Source: Chlorobiota bacterium (GTDB taxonomy: Bacteria; Bacteroidota; Ignavibacteria; Ignavibacteriales; Melioribacteraceae). From it: DNA of 38,581 nt. Below are positions 1 to 9,573 of the stretch, one piece after another. The stretch spans positions 1-38,581 of the forward strand of contig JAADIR010000011.1 of NCBI GenBank assembly GCA_013151245.1. The letters run 5' to 3'. The notes under the pieces are model-generated. The model was not told the origin of the DNA. It did no database searches and saw only the letters and a list, made by a program, of their open reading frames with translations. Every line of letters begins with the position of its first letter. The stretch's first letter is position 1. The position numbers were made by a program, and so were the translations under genes.

Positions 1-1
1 C

Positions 2-88
2 GCGGTCTTTCTCGCTTCGGAAAAAGCCGCTTACGTTACCGGAACAACAATTCAAGTTGACGGCGGAGAAACAAAATCTTTGTTGTGA
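2..88 (+). CDS. SDR-family oxidoreductase, C-terminal fragment (5' end outside window)
   Basis: Frame 2 reads AVFLASEKAAYVTGTTIQVDGGETKSLL*; the 'YVTGxxIxVDGG' motif is typical of SDR C-termini. Confidence 0.85.
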   Translation, partial: AVFLASEKAAYVTGTTIQVDGGETKSLL

Positions 89-118
89 AAAAGGACTAAT
101 CTCGATAGATTGCTAGTT

Positions 119-182
119 CTAACATTTTTGCTTTAAAGCAAAAATATTAGCGTGAATTTTTGCTTATAGGCAAAAATGTTAG
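119..182. repeat. Inverted repeat CTAACATTTTTGC (119-131) / GCAAAAATGTTAG (170-182) with nested alternative hairpins
   Basis: Perfect 13-bp arms read directly; internal GCTTTAAAGC and TTTTTGC..GCAAAAA pairings also possible. Confidence 0.7.
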
Positions 183-326
183 AGTTACGTTTTAACGAGA
201 ATTATAGTAAAATTGCTCTCCGATAAACATTTGACAATCTAAATCAAATCTGTTTTCAACAATTTTTCCTTTGAGAATTTGCAACCTTTCTCTATATTTC
301 CAAATTATATTTAGGAGAAAGACTGA

Positions 327-1148
327 ATGAAATATCGCGGTACGCTTGTTGTCATCTTTATTTTTTACAGTATGGCGGAGGTTTATTCGCAAGTCGGCGG
401 GCTTTCGGCTTCTAAATTATCCACATTAACGACTACAACGGTTCCGAACAGTTCGGTTGAATTCGAGCCGTCTATCGGAGTAGGATTTACCAGAAATATG
501 TGGAATAGCGACGGCGCTCTTGTTCCTATTTCCGCTGAGGATGATTCGATTTTTGTAGGCTCCAATTTGTTTTTCAGATTTACTTACGGCGTTTCCGAAC
601 GGCTTGAAATAGGAGCGACTGTTCCGTCCGACGTCAATTTCCTTTCGTTCGGAGCAAAGTATTTCATTCCTTTTGACGAAAAACTTTCTTTTGGAGTCGT
701 TGCGGGAGTAAACGCTCCGATTGGAAACGGCGGATATCGTGTTTTTAACAAATCTATTAACCATCTTGAATATGATCCGGCGTTGGCTTTCGGCGTTATA
801 GTTTCTTATTTATTTAATAAAGATTTTTCTCTGGACTTTGATACGCAATACCAATATCATCCGGGAGCGAAAGATGAAATATCTTTAAATGCATTTGATG
901 TTTTTGTAAACTCCGATTTAGGATATTATTTTGTAAACGGAATTCAGGGAATTATCGGAATTAATTATTCGGGATATTTTACCGGCGAAAATAACCTTGG
1001 TTCATACAGAGTAGCGATGAACGTCGGCGCAACAATTGAAAGAGCGAAGAATTTTATTTTGGTTTTTAGTTTCCCTTTCGATATCATTGGGAAAAATACA
1101 AATAGGTATTACGGATTTTCGCTAGCTTTAACAATAATGATAGATTAA
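327..1148 (+). CDS. Predicted outer-membrane beta-barrel protein (transporter-like), unknown function
   Basis: ORF with N-terminal signal-like segment and alternating amphipathic beta strands; no specific family recognised. Confidence 0.6.
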   Translation: MKYRGTLVVIFIFYSMAEVYSQVGGLSASKLSTLTTTTVPNSSVEFEPSIGVGFTRNMWNSDGALVPISAEDDSIFVGSNLFFRFTYGVSERLEIGATVPSDVNFLSFGAKYFIPFDEKLSFGVVAGVNAPIGNGGYRVFNKSINHLEYDPALAFGVIVSYLFNKDFSLDFDTQYQYHPGAKDEISLNAFDVFVNSDLGYYFVNGIQGIIGINYSGYFTGENNLGSYRVAMNVGATIERAKNFILVFSFPFDIIGKNTNRYYGFSLALTIMID

Positions 1149-1155
1149 ACTGTTT

Positions 1156-2214
1156 ATGCAAGAAATAAAAAAACACGGTAAAAATATTTATCAAGTCATC
1201 GCCTTGATTGTTGCGGCGGCGGTAGTTGTTTACTTCTCGCTGCTCTTTCTCGATATAATCATAATGCTCGTAATCTCTCTTCTTATCGCTATGATTTTGA
1301 ATCCGGTCGTCCGCTTTTTGGAATCGAATAATTTACCGCGCGGACTTGCGGTGATGCTGGTTTTTCTGTTGACCGCGTTCACAATTTTTATCGGTCTTTA
1401 CATTCTCATTCCCAAGATAATCGGGCAGTTCAACGCTTTGGCGCATACTTTTTCGAAAGATAAAATAAATATGATTCTGGGCGATTTTGAAACGACGCTG
1501 AAAGAAAATCTTCCTTTCATCGATACCGAAGGAATTTTAACGAGATTGTCCGACTTTGTATCGGGGTTGTTCGTGCAATCGATAAACAATCTCAGCAAAA
1601 TCGTTTCGAGCATTGTTTCGGTTATGGCAATTTCAATCATCGTTCCTTTTATGACATATTTCATCTTACGCGATAACGACAAAATCGTAAAAGGTATTTT
1701 GAACGTAATGCCGAACAAATATTTCGAGATGGTTTATTTGGTTATTTTCAAAATCAGAATTCAACTCGGAAGGTTTGTCCGCGGCTGGCTGCTCGACGCG
1801 GCAAGCGTGGGCATTTTAAGCGCGGTCGGTTTATCGATACTCGGCATTCAAAACTCAATTACAATCGGCATTATTGCGGGATTGGGACATTTGATTCCCT
1901 ATTTCGGTCCGATAATCGGCGGCATTCCGGCGATAATTATTTCGGTTACGCAGTTCGGAGATCTTTCGATGCTGCCGAGCATTATCGTGATGTTTTTGAT
2001 AGTTTACGCAATGGACAACGGTTTTATTCAGCCGAATGTTTTTTCAAAATCCACCGATATGCATCCTTTGATAATTATTATTTTGGTGCTTGCAGGCAGC
2101 CAAATTATGGGCGTTTTGGGGATGCTGCTCGCCGTTCCGATTGCAACGGTTGTGAGAACGGCGTCGAAAGAAATTTATCTCGGTTACAAAAATTATAAAA
2201 TACTTAAAATTTAA
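1156..2214 (+). CDS. AI-2E family transporter (permease)
   Basis: Multi-TM protein with 'GLGHLIPYFGPIIGGIPAIIIS' and C-terminal 'HPLIIIILVLAGSQIMGVLGMLLAVPIA', hallmarks of the AI-2E/PerM family. Confidence 0.92.
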   Translation: MQEIKKHGKNIYQVIALIVAAAVVVYFSLLFLDIIIMLVISLLIAMILNPVVRFLESNNLPRGLAVMLVFLLTAFTIFIGLYILIPKIIGQFNALAHTFSKDKINMILGDFETTLKENLPFIDTEGILTRLSDFVSGLFVQSINNLSKIVSSIVSVMAISIIVPFMTYFILRDNDKIVKGILNVMPNKYFEMVYLVIFKIRIQLGRFVRGWLLDAASVGILSAVGLSILGIQNSITIGIIAGLGHLIPYFGPIIGGIPAIIISVTQFGDLSMLPSIIVMFLIVYAMDNGFIQPNVFSKSTDMHPLIIIILVLAGSQIMGVLGMLLAVPIATVVRTASKEIYLGYKNYKILKI

Positions 2215-2273
2215 ATGACAAACGTCCGGGAAAATCTTCTTTCGGGCAATTATCAAATTATTGAAGGACGTTT

Positions 2274-3671
2274 ATGAAAATTCAATTTATCGGCGCGGCA
2301 AAAACCGTTACCGGCTCAATGCACTTAATCGAAGTAAACGGAAAGAAGTTTTTACTCGACTGCGGGCTCTATCAAGGCAAAAGAAAAATCGCGTTTGAAA
2401 TCAACAGAACTTTTGAATATTTCGATCCCGGCGAAATCGATTTTGTTATTCTCTCCCACGCTCATATCGATCATTCGGGAAATCTTCCCACGCTTGTGCG
2501 GAAAGGATTCAAAGGAAATATTTATTCTACGTTTGCCACTAAAGACCTTTGCGCGGTGATGCTGCAAGACAGCGGACACATCCAGGAAAAAGACGTCGAG
2601 TGGGTTAACAGAAAAAGAATCAAACAGCATAAAAACCCGTTTGAACCGCTTTACACAGTTCACGACGCCGTTGAGACGCTCAATCATTTTGTGGGGATAA
2701 ATTATCACCGCGAATTTGAAATTACCGAAGGAATAAAGGTAACATTCTTCGACGCGGGACACATTCTCGGCTCGGCTTCAATTTTGCTGAAAATCACCGA
2801 AGAAGGGAAAACAACGCTGCTCGGATTCACGGGCGATTTGGGAAGACCGAATCTTGCAATTTTGAAAGACCCTGAAAAACTTCCCGACGTCGATTATCTG
2901 ATCACCGAATCGACTTACGGCGGAAGGAAACACGACAACCCGAAAGATTCGGAAGACGTTTTGGCGAGAGTCGTAAATAAAGCGGTTGAGAGAAAGGGGA
3001 AAATTATCATTCCAGCTTTCAGCGTGGGCAGAACGCAGGAATTAGTTTTTGCATTCAATAATATTTTTACCGATAAACGCGCCGAAGAAATTCCCGTTTA
3101 CGTCGATTCCCCTTTGTCGGTAAACGCAACCGAAGTCTTTCGCGTTCACCCCGAATGCTTTGACAACGAAACGGCGGAATACATCGTTCACAACCGCGAT
3201 CCGTTCGGTTTCAACAAACTTCATTATATCAGCGAAGTGGAAGATTCCAAACGACTGAACGAAATAGGCGGACCGATGATAATTATTTCCAGCAGCGGAA
3301 TGGTGGAAGCGGGACGCATTCTTCATCATTTGCGCAACAACATCGGAAATCCGAATAATATTATTTTAATGGTCGGCTATTCGGCGCAGCACACTTTGGG
3401 AAGAAGGTTGATAGAACGCGAACCGGTTGTGAAAATATTCGGCGAAGAATTTGAAGTGAAAGCGGAAGTGATTGTGATGAACTCTTTCAGCGCGCACGCG
3501 GACAAAGACGAACTTTTAAGTTACGCGGATAAGTTCGATAAAAGCCGGATGCAGAGAATTTTCATCGTTCACGGCGACGAAGATCAACAGAAAATTTTCT
3601 ACGGCAGATTGAAATCGATCGGATTTAAATACATTTCAATTCCTGAAAAAGGGGATGTTTTTGTAATTTAA
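2274..3671 (+). CDS. MBL-fold metallohydrolase with beta-CASP/RMMBL domains (RNA-processing type)
   Basis: 'LSHAHIDHSGNLP', 'FTGDLGRP', 'IIISSSGMVEAGRILHHL', 'SAHADKDELL' motifs. Confidence 0.93.
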   Translation: MKIQFIGAAKTVTGSMHLIEVNGKKFLLDCGLYQGKRKIAFEINRTFEYFDPGEIDFVILSHAHIDHSGNLPTLVRKGFKGNIYSTFATKDLCAVMLQDSGHIQEKDVEWVNRKRIKQHKNPFEPLYTVHDAVETLNHFVGINYHREFEITEGIKVTFFDAGHILGSASILLKITEEGKTTLLGFTGDLGRPNLAILKDPEKLPDVDYLITESTYGGRKHDNPKDSEDVLARVVNKAVERKGKIIIPAFSVGRTQELVFAFNNIFTDKRAEEIPVYVDSPLSVNATEVFRVHPECFDNETAEYIVHNRDPFGFNKLHYISEVEDSKRLNEIGGPMIIISSSGMVEAGRILHHLRNNIGNPNNIILMVGYSAQHTLGRRLIEREPVVKIFGEEFEVKAEVIVMNSFSAHADKDELLSYADKFDKSRMQRIFIVHGDEDQQKIFYGRLKSIGFKYISIPEKGDVFVI

Positions 3672-3749
3672 GTTTATCGCAAATAACAGACTACCGTTAT
3701 CTTTTTTGCGCTTGAAATAATTTAGTTTTTCACACAACGGAAATAACTA

Positions 3750-5651
3750 TTGCGAAAAATTTCAAATTATATTTTATTGCTTTCTCTTCTGCCGACGGTT
3801 ATAGCCGGGCAAGGTTTGCGCGATAGTCTTTCTATTTTCAACGCGGGCGGAGATAATCTCGTCCGCTCGTCGTTTCAAAAATTGCTGAACACTTCCAATC
3901 TTATTTCAACGCTCAATTATAATTTTCAAACGGGGAAATGGAATGTCGGAGCGTCCGAGAATTACAAATCAACGGTAATTAGTTCGAGCATAAACACAAT
4001 TTCCGACGAGCATCTTTTTAACATTTCAGCCGCTTATACTTTTAAGCCTTATTTATCGGCGGGAGCGGCGGTGCGTCACTCGCTCTATTCCGGAGATAAA
4101 CGGTTGACGATAAACGAAACTTCCTTCTTAAATTCATTAATGTTCTTGAAATATACGCCGTTGAATGAAATCACAATTTCTCCTTTCGGCGGCTATTCAA
4201 TTAATAAGCAAGTCGGGGAAGAAGACTCGGGTCCGATGTACGGCGTCGAAGGAAACATAAACGGCTACATGATTGAAGACACAAAAATAAATTCTAGGCT
4301 AAAATTTATCAACGAAGATATTTCTCCGCGCCGAAATTTGATTCGACTTTTCCGAGCGAGCGCCGATAATAAAATCAAATCTTCTTTCAGAAATAATCTT
4401 GGAGTCTATTATTCTTTGAACAGAAAAGATTTTTATTTTGCCGCCGATTCTATTGTCGCCGATGAATTTAACGTGACGAATAATATTCAAGGTCGCGCCG
4501 AAACTAATTATTTTGTGGAAGACCGTTTTACAATGCGCGATAACTCGCCTTTTTCTCTGATGCTGAACGGAAGAGTGAGTCAAAAAAATGTTGACCGGAA
4601 TACGCGTTATGTTTCGCACGACAATATTACAACCTCTTCGTTCGATTCTGAGATTGACGAGTTTCGGCTTGATTTTCAGTCGGTTGTCGGATACAGGCAA
4701 ATCGATTACTTCGGTAGTTTCAAAATCGCTTATTCGGAAAGAGAAGAAAATCACAGCGCAAAACCGATTGAAGGCGCGAATGAAATTATTTTCGACGAGC
4801 GTCAGAGATTGGAAGAAAGCAAAAGTAATCGTTCGACATTCATCACTCTTGCGTTCGCCGGCGGTTACGATTTTTCCGATAAAGATCACTTTTCCGCCAG
4901 TCTTTTTCACCGTAAATTTATTTACGATACTCCGAGCATTGAAAATTTTGACGACCGGGACGAACTTCTCTCAACCGTCGCCATTTCTTATCTGCGGAAC
5001 ATAAATCCCTTCTTTGATCTTTTTGTGAGGCTCGACGGAAGTCAAAATCATATTGCTTATATATTTGCCGAGCGGAGCGCAAACAACAATAGGAACCGTT
5101 CATTAAGATTACAAGGAGGCGGAGTTTATCGCGGCATGAATGTCCTTTCGAAAAACAGCGCTGAAGTATCCGCCAACTACACGACCTATGATTTCGAAGA
5201 CTTAAATCCGAATTTGAAAAGTTTTTCCTACCGGCAGTTTGCCTTCAAGGATTCGTCCGTATTGAAGTTATTTCATAATTTGAATTTTGAAGCGCTCGGC
5301 TATTTGAAACTTTCGGAACAAGCGGATTTCAACTGGGCTGAATTCAGCGGCAAACCGGCTCGCTTTCTTGAAGAAATTTACATACAGCCAAGATTCAGCG
5401 CGACAGTTTTTCAAGCGTACGCGGCAATCGGAGTAAGATATTTTACATTGAAGACTTTCGGCTACACAAAAGAGAACGTAAAAACTAAACAGACAGATTA
5501 CAGAAGCGTCGGACCCCTTACTGAGATTAGGTATTACGCATTCGAAAGGTTGATGATCAATCTTTACGGTTATTACGAATTCATAAGAAACGAGAAGAAT
5601 ACAAATTCGGAGAGGGTTAATTTTTATTTAACGGTAAATTGGCTTTTATAA
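3750..5651 (+). CDS. Predicted outer-membrane beta-barrel protein, unknown function (TTG start)
   Basis: 633-aa ORF with signal-like N-terminus (MRKISNYILLLSLLPTVIAGQ), repeated beta-strand pattern, ends 'NFYLTVNWLL'. Confidence 0.6.
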   Translation: MRKISNYILLLSLLPTVIAGQGLRDSLSIFNAGGDNLVRSSFQKLLNTSNLISTLNYNFQTGKWNVGASENYKSTVISSSINTISDEHLFNISAAYTFKPYLSAGAAVRHSLYSGDKRLTINETSFLNSLMFLKYTPLNEITISPFGGYSINKQVGEEDSGPMYGVEGNINGYMIEDTKINSRLKFINEDISPRRNLIRLFRASADNKIKSSFRNNLGVYYSLNRKDFYFAADSIVADEFNVTNNIQGRAETNYFVEDRFTMRDNSPFSLMLNGRVSQKNVDRNTRYVSHDNITTSSFDSEIDEFRLDFQSVVGYRQIDYFGSFKIAYSEREENHSAKPIEGANEIIFDERQRLEESKSNRSTFITLAFAGGYDFSDKDHFSASLFHRKFIYDTPSIENFDDRDELLSTVAISYLRNINPFFDLFVRLDGSQNHIAYIFAERSANNNRNRSLRLQGGGVYRGMNVLSKNSAEVSANYTTYDFEDLNPNLKSFSYRQFAFKDSSVLKLFHNLNFEALGYLKLSEQADFNWAEFSGKPARFLEEIYIQPRFSATVFQAYAAIGVRYFTLKTFGYTKENVKTKQTDYRSVGPLTEIRYYAFERLMINLYGYYEFIRNEKNTNSERVNFYLTVNWLL

Positions 5652-5711
5652 TTTTTTATTAATTTATCTTAACTTATATTTAAAGCTGAATTTGAACAGT
5701 TTCCCAGAAGG

Positions 5712-6122
5712 ATGAAAAAGAAAACATTTGTTAAAAAAATAAAGAGCGACCCCGATTTAATGCCGGAGGTCGAAGAATTCGTAATGCGGCACGCCGCGGG
5801 ATGCGGATTTAACGACGAACAGTTGAACAGGTTAGCTTTGTCGGTAGCCGAGGCGGTCTCAAATTCGATAGTTCACGGAAATAAACTCGACGTCAATAAG
5901 AATGTTACGGTTGTTGTTTTTTGGGACGATGAATATTTTACCGTTTCATTTAAAGACGAAGGAACCGGTTTTAACCCGCAGAACGTTCCCAACCCGACTT
6001 TCCCAGAAAATATTTTGAAAGATCACGGTCGCGGAATTCATATTATGAAATCTTTTGTGGACAACGTTGAGTATAATTTTTCGGACGAAGGAACCGAACT
6101 TATTCTTAAAGTGAAAAGATAA
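5712..6122 (+). CDS. RsbW-like ATP-binding protein (anti-sigma factor/serine kinase, HATPase_c_2)
   Basis: N-box 'VAEAVSNSIVHGNK', G1-type 'DEGTGFNPQNVPNP', 'DHGRGIHIMKSFVDNVEY'. Confidence 0.9.
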   Translation: MKKKTFVKKIKSDPDLMPEVEEFVMRHAAGCGFNDEQLNRLALSVAEAVSNSIVHGNKLDVNKNVTVVVFWDDEYFTVSFKDEGTGFNPQNVPNPTFPENILKDHGRGIHIMKSFVDNVEYNFSDEGTELILKVKR

Positions 6123-6164
6123 AATAAAGACTTTCTTGCTTGAAAAGGAAAGTTAAAACTTCTT

Positions 6165-7016
6165 TCATTCCGTTTTGCTTATTAGCTTTTTATTCCGCTT
6201 AATTCTTTTTTTATTTCCCCCGTTTTTATAATCAATAAAGACGTCCGGTTGCAACACGCCGAACTTATCGAAGCAAATTCTAATAGTCGTTAATATCGTT
6301 AGAACCACGCTTAATATCGTGCTCGTCACTATTGCGATCATAATCACAATTTGATATTTAATAGCGGTCTCCGGACTTGCGCCTCCAAGAAGAACGCCCG
6401 TCATCATTCCCGGAAGCGCGACGATTCCCATCGTAGCCATTGCGGCGAGCGTAGGCTGTAACGCGAGCCGGACGCTATCTCTGAAATATGGCAAAAGCGC
6501 TTCGTAAAGAGTCGCGCCCAACGACAATTTATACAAATATTCTTTCGATTCTTTTCTGATGTTTTTGTAAAAGGCGCTGATTCCAACGATATTTCCGCGG
6601 AGAGAATTGCCGAGAAGCATTCCGCCGAGAACGATCAGATATCTTGCGTCGAAAACGTTTTCTATCGGAATGACGACAATATTTAAATAAAAAATCACGA
6701 TAAAAGTCGCGAAGGAAAAGGAGATAAAAACCGGAGCGAATATTTTCCCGGTTTTTATCTCGGAACTTTTTACCGCAGAATAAACGGCGGTTAAAATCAT
6801 AACCGTAAGCCATAAAAGGTTGATTATCGCGTTGTTCCATTCGAAAAGATACTTAAGGAAAAAACCGATCAGAATTAGCTGAACCGACATTCTCGCGACG
6901 GAATAGAAAAGAGACTTGATTAAGTTGAAGCCGAAAATCAAACTCAACGCCGCCGGCAAAGCGAGCAAGATAAACGTTAAAGCCAGCGAAAAAATTGAAA
7001 TATCTATTGTAGCCAT
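6165..7016 (-). CDS. fetB: FetB/YbbM-family ABC transporter permease (UPF0014)
   Basis: 'GGMLLGNSLRGNIVGISAFY', 'YEALLPYFRDSVRLALQPTLAAMATMGIVALPGMMTGVLLGGASPETAIKYQIVIM' is diagnostic of the UPF0014/FetB family. Confidence 0.9.
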   Translation of the reverse strand: MATIDISIFSLALTFILLALPAALSLIFGFNLIKSLFYSVARMSVQLILIGFFLKYLFEWNNAIINLLWLTVMILTAVYSAVKSSEIKTGKIFAPVFISFSFATFIVIFYLNIVVIPIENVFDARYLIVLGGMLLGNSLRGNIVGISAFYKNIRKESKEYLYKLSLGATLYEALLPYFRDSVRLALQPTLAAMATMGIVALPGMMTGVLLGGASPETAIKYQIVIMIAIVTSTILSVVLTILTTIRICFDKFGVLQPDVFIDYKNGGNKKRIKRNKKLISKTE

Positions 7017-7642
7017 TTTTTCTCGTCCAAGTTAAAAATTTTAATAGTGGGATTTTCAAGCCAAACCGGATCGTGCGAATTGATCAAGCAAGTGTATTCG
7101 TTGTTGTTTGCAAAGTAATCTGCGACTTTCTTTTTTAGCGCCTCGTCTAACGCCGAAGTAATTTCGTCGAGGAGAAAGACGTTTCTCTTAAGTAAGATTG
7201 CGATAATAATCGCCAATCTTTGTTTTTCGCCGCCGGATAAATCCTCGATGTTTTTGTCGTTTACGTCGGGCGGAAGATCGAAGAAATTCGTTAAATCATT
7301 TAAACGTTTTTCGCTGAAGCCCAAACCGGCGTTCGCTTTTAGCGCGAATACGGAAGCGAGCGACTCTTTGATTTTTCCGCTTCCCAAACTTACGCTTTGA
7401 TCGATATACGCAATGTTTTCTCGAACGTTCCATACGTTTTTTTCATCAACCGGTTTACCGTCAAAAAATACTTTTCCTTTTTCCGGCGTCGTAAAGCCGA
7501 GTAAAAGAGAAAAAAGCGAGCTTTTGCCGGAACCGGATTTTCCGAAAATCACAACCTTCTCGCCCCGCCCGATTTCCAAGGAAAGGTTTTCGATTACTTT
7601 AACCCCGCCGTAATTTATATGAATATTTTCAAATTTTATCAC
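7004..7642 (-). CDS. fetA: ABC transporter ATP-binding protein (FetA-like partner of the permease)
   Basis: Walker A 'GKSGSGKSS', signature 'LSGGEKQRLAI', Walker B 'VFLLDEITSALD'; overlaps the start of the permease ORF. Confidence 0.88.
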   Translation of the reverse strand: MIKFENIHINYGGVKVIENLSLEIGRGEKVVIFGKSGSGKSSLFSLLLGFTTPEKGKVFFDGKPVDEKNVWNVRENIAYIDQSVSLGSGKIKESLASVFALKANAGLGFSEKRLNDLTNFFDLPPDVNDKNIEDLSGGEKQRLAIIIAILLKRNVFLLDEITSALDEALKKKVADYFANNNEYTCLINSHDPVWLENPTIKIFNLDEKKWLQ

Positions 7643-7657
7643 AATTCAAACATGCCT

Positions 7658-8560
7658 TTAAGAAATGGTAAACGAATCAAGAGTTCTCAAATATGATTCC
7701 AGCGAGCTTAAGCCCAGTAAGGGCGTATCGCTTTGCGGGAATATTTGTAAATTATTGTAACTGAAATTCTTTTCGATTTCGGAAACGTCAAAACCGTCGC
7801 CGTATTTATTAATGATGAGATTGTCCGCCGATAAGTTAAAACTATCTAACCGGTCAACAATCAACTTCGATTCCGAGAAGGATAATTTATCCGGATTCAA
7901 AACAATATTTAGCGAGGTTTTCTCTTTATCTTCAAACACAGCTTCAACATTTCTGTAATCTTCTATCTGTTGTTCCAATTTATTTAAGATTTTATCGCGT
8001 TCAATTTCTTTGCTTCCGACTTTTACTTTTGTAATAATTTTTCTTTTTTCAATTATTTTATTTCTCAGTTCCTGCAATTTTTGAAGCCACAACAGAGACA
8101 ACTTCGGAAGCCCGAGGAACTTTAAAGTTAAAGCTGTCGGCGGCATATCAAAGATGATGAGATCCTTGTCGGTAAATTTTTTTCTAATTTCTTTATAAGC
8201 TAAAAGTAAAGCGTACTCTTCAATTCCGGGGGAGTATTTAATTATATCAAAATAATTTTCCAAATTAAACGCCGTTAAATAGGAATAAGATCTTTTAATC
8301 TGAAAGTGAACGTCGGAAAGGTATTTATCTATCCAATAGTCAATATCTACTTCCTTTACCGCAAGATTTTCTTTAACCTTAACGGGTTTTTCCGTGAATT
8401 GAATATTAAAAATATCCGATTGATTGTGAGCCGGGTCCATCGAAACAAGCAGAACCTTTTTCCCGGCGTCGGATAAATAAATTGAAGTTAAAGCGGACGA
8501 GGTTGATTTGCCGACGCCGCCTTTCCCTAGGAAGAATAGATTTTTAGTTTTTAAATTCAT
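7658..8560 (-). CDS. ArsA/GET3-family ATPase (start trimmed to the internal MNLKTKNLFFLGKGGVGKST)
   Basis: P-loop 'GKGGVGKST', 'SMDPAHNQSDIF', 'DMPPTALTLKFLGLP'. The ORF's extra N-terminal 22 aa are translated from an intergenic repeat. Confidence 0.88.
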   Translation of the reverse strand: MNLKTKNLFFLGKGGVGKSTSSALTSIYLSDAGKKVLLVSMDPAHNQSDIFNIQFTEKPVKVKENLAVKEVDIDYWIDKYLSDVHFQIKRSYSYLTAFNLENYFDIIKYSPGIEEYALLLAYKEIRKKFTDKDLIIFDMPPTALTLKFLGLPKLSLLWLQKLQELRNKIIEKRKIITKVKVGSKEIERDKILNKLEQQIEDYRNVEAVFEDKEKTSLNIVLNPDKLSFSESKLIVDRLDSFNLSADNLIINKYGDGFDVSEIEKNFSYNNLQIFPQSDTPLLGLSSLESYLRTLDSFTIS

Positions 8561-8819
8561 AGCGCGGTAAACCGCAATTGATAATTGATAATGGAAAATG
8601 TATAATTGGAATTTTGAGCATAACAATTAATGTTTCGGTTTGACTGATTGAATTTCTCATTCATTCCATCATCCATTCATTCATTCTTAAATTAGTTTTC
8701 AAAATTTCTTTACTTAAAAAACAACTTGTCTCGATTTATCCCGATGCTTTTTATCGGGGTGTTTTTCCGAAAACGGAATGTTCCATTTATCGGGAAGGAT
8801 TTAACTTGTAATACTATAT

Positions 8820-9116
8820 TTAAATCACGTCAAACGCCGAAAGTAAATCGGAGAGCGGACTTTCGGCGACGTCAACTTTATTTAGCATTATTCTAAAATG
8901 CTTTTCCATTTCCGGCAGCAGATCAAGCGTAATCTGCATTGGCGGCGAGGGAAAGCCGACGAACGCGCCTAGTACAAGCAGCCCGAAAATATTTTCCATT
9001 TCGCCGTATTCGTATTCCAAAGTTTCTACCGCCATATTCCGAGTCGCTTCGCCGTAAGCGTTCCAGCCGTTTTTAATTTTTCCTTTAACTTTACTTAGAA
9101 AATTTTTTTCATCCAT
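8820..9116 (-). CDS. Small hypothetical protein with a central hydrophobic segment
   Basis: 98-aa ORF on the same strand as the ArsA-like gene and overlapping the next ORF by 8 bp; no family recognised. Confidence 0.6.
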   Translation of the reverse strand: MDEKNFLSKVKGKIKNGWNAYGEATRNMAVETLEYEYGEMENIFGLLVLGAFVGFPSPPMQITLDLLPEMEKHFRIMLNKVDVAESPLSDLLSAFDVI

Positions 9117-9573
9117 TTTCGTTTGCCGTATTTTTGTTTATCCTGAAAAGTTTTTTCTCGAATCTGATTTTATTTGCCGAAGGGAAAAAATAGTAAGCCG
9201 AGTAGATTGATAAAAATGCAACAATAATAATGTAAATTTGATCTACGTCAAGAAACAAAGAAACAAATAAGAGATAAGGGGAAACCAAAGCGATCGAAAT
9301 GGTATTTTTTTCAAAAGCGATAAAATCGTTTGTCGGAACGGATTTTAGGTTTTTAACTTTATTAACAAACCAAGTTCTGTAAAAAACGGGCAGACCTACG
9401 CTGAATAAAGCCGCAAAAGAAGCGACAGCTATTGCGGCTATTTTAGAAACCTGAATTCCAAAACCATACCCGAAATATTTTACTAAATATAAAACCCCTA
9501 TTAAAAAGAGCGCGGGCAAAAGTTTTAAAAGATATAAATTCAGCAATTCCTTTTTGATATTGTTATTAGCCAT
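9109..9573 (-). CDS. Hypothetical membrane protein (about 4 TM segments)
   Basis: 154-aa hydrophobic ORF followed by a coupled overlapping ORF. Confidence 0.6.
   Translation of the reverse strand: MANNNIKKELLNLYLLKLLPALFLIGVLYLVKYFGYGFGIQVSKIAAIAVASFAALFSVGLPVFYRTWFVNKVKNLKSVPTNDFIAFEKNTISIALVSPYLLFVSLFLDVDQIYIIIVAFLSIYSAYYFFPSANKIRFEKKLFRINKNTANENG

Noticed and set aside
4299-4910. 203-aa minus-strand ORF (and 4588-5004 + in another frame) inside the outer-membrane protein gene
   Set aside because: Overlaps a convincing long CDS; composition looks like an antisense/out-of-frame translation with no domain.
6123-6164. Bidirectional terminator between convergent genes (GACTTTC...GAAAGTT)
   Set aside because: Stem is short and AT-rich with no clean T-run on both sides; not strong enough to list as a feature.
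8640-8690. CATTCATTC-type simple repeat
   Set aside because: Short low-complexity tract, too short and irregular to claim function.
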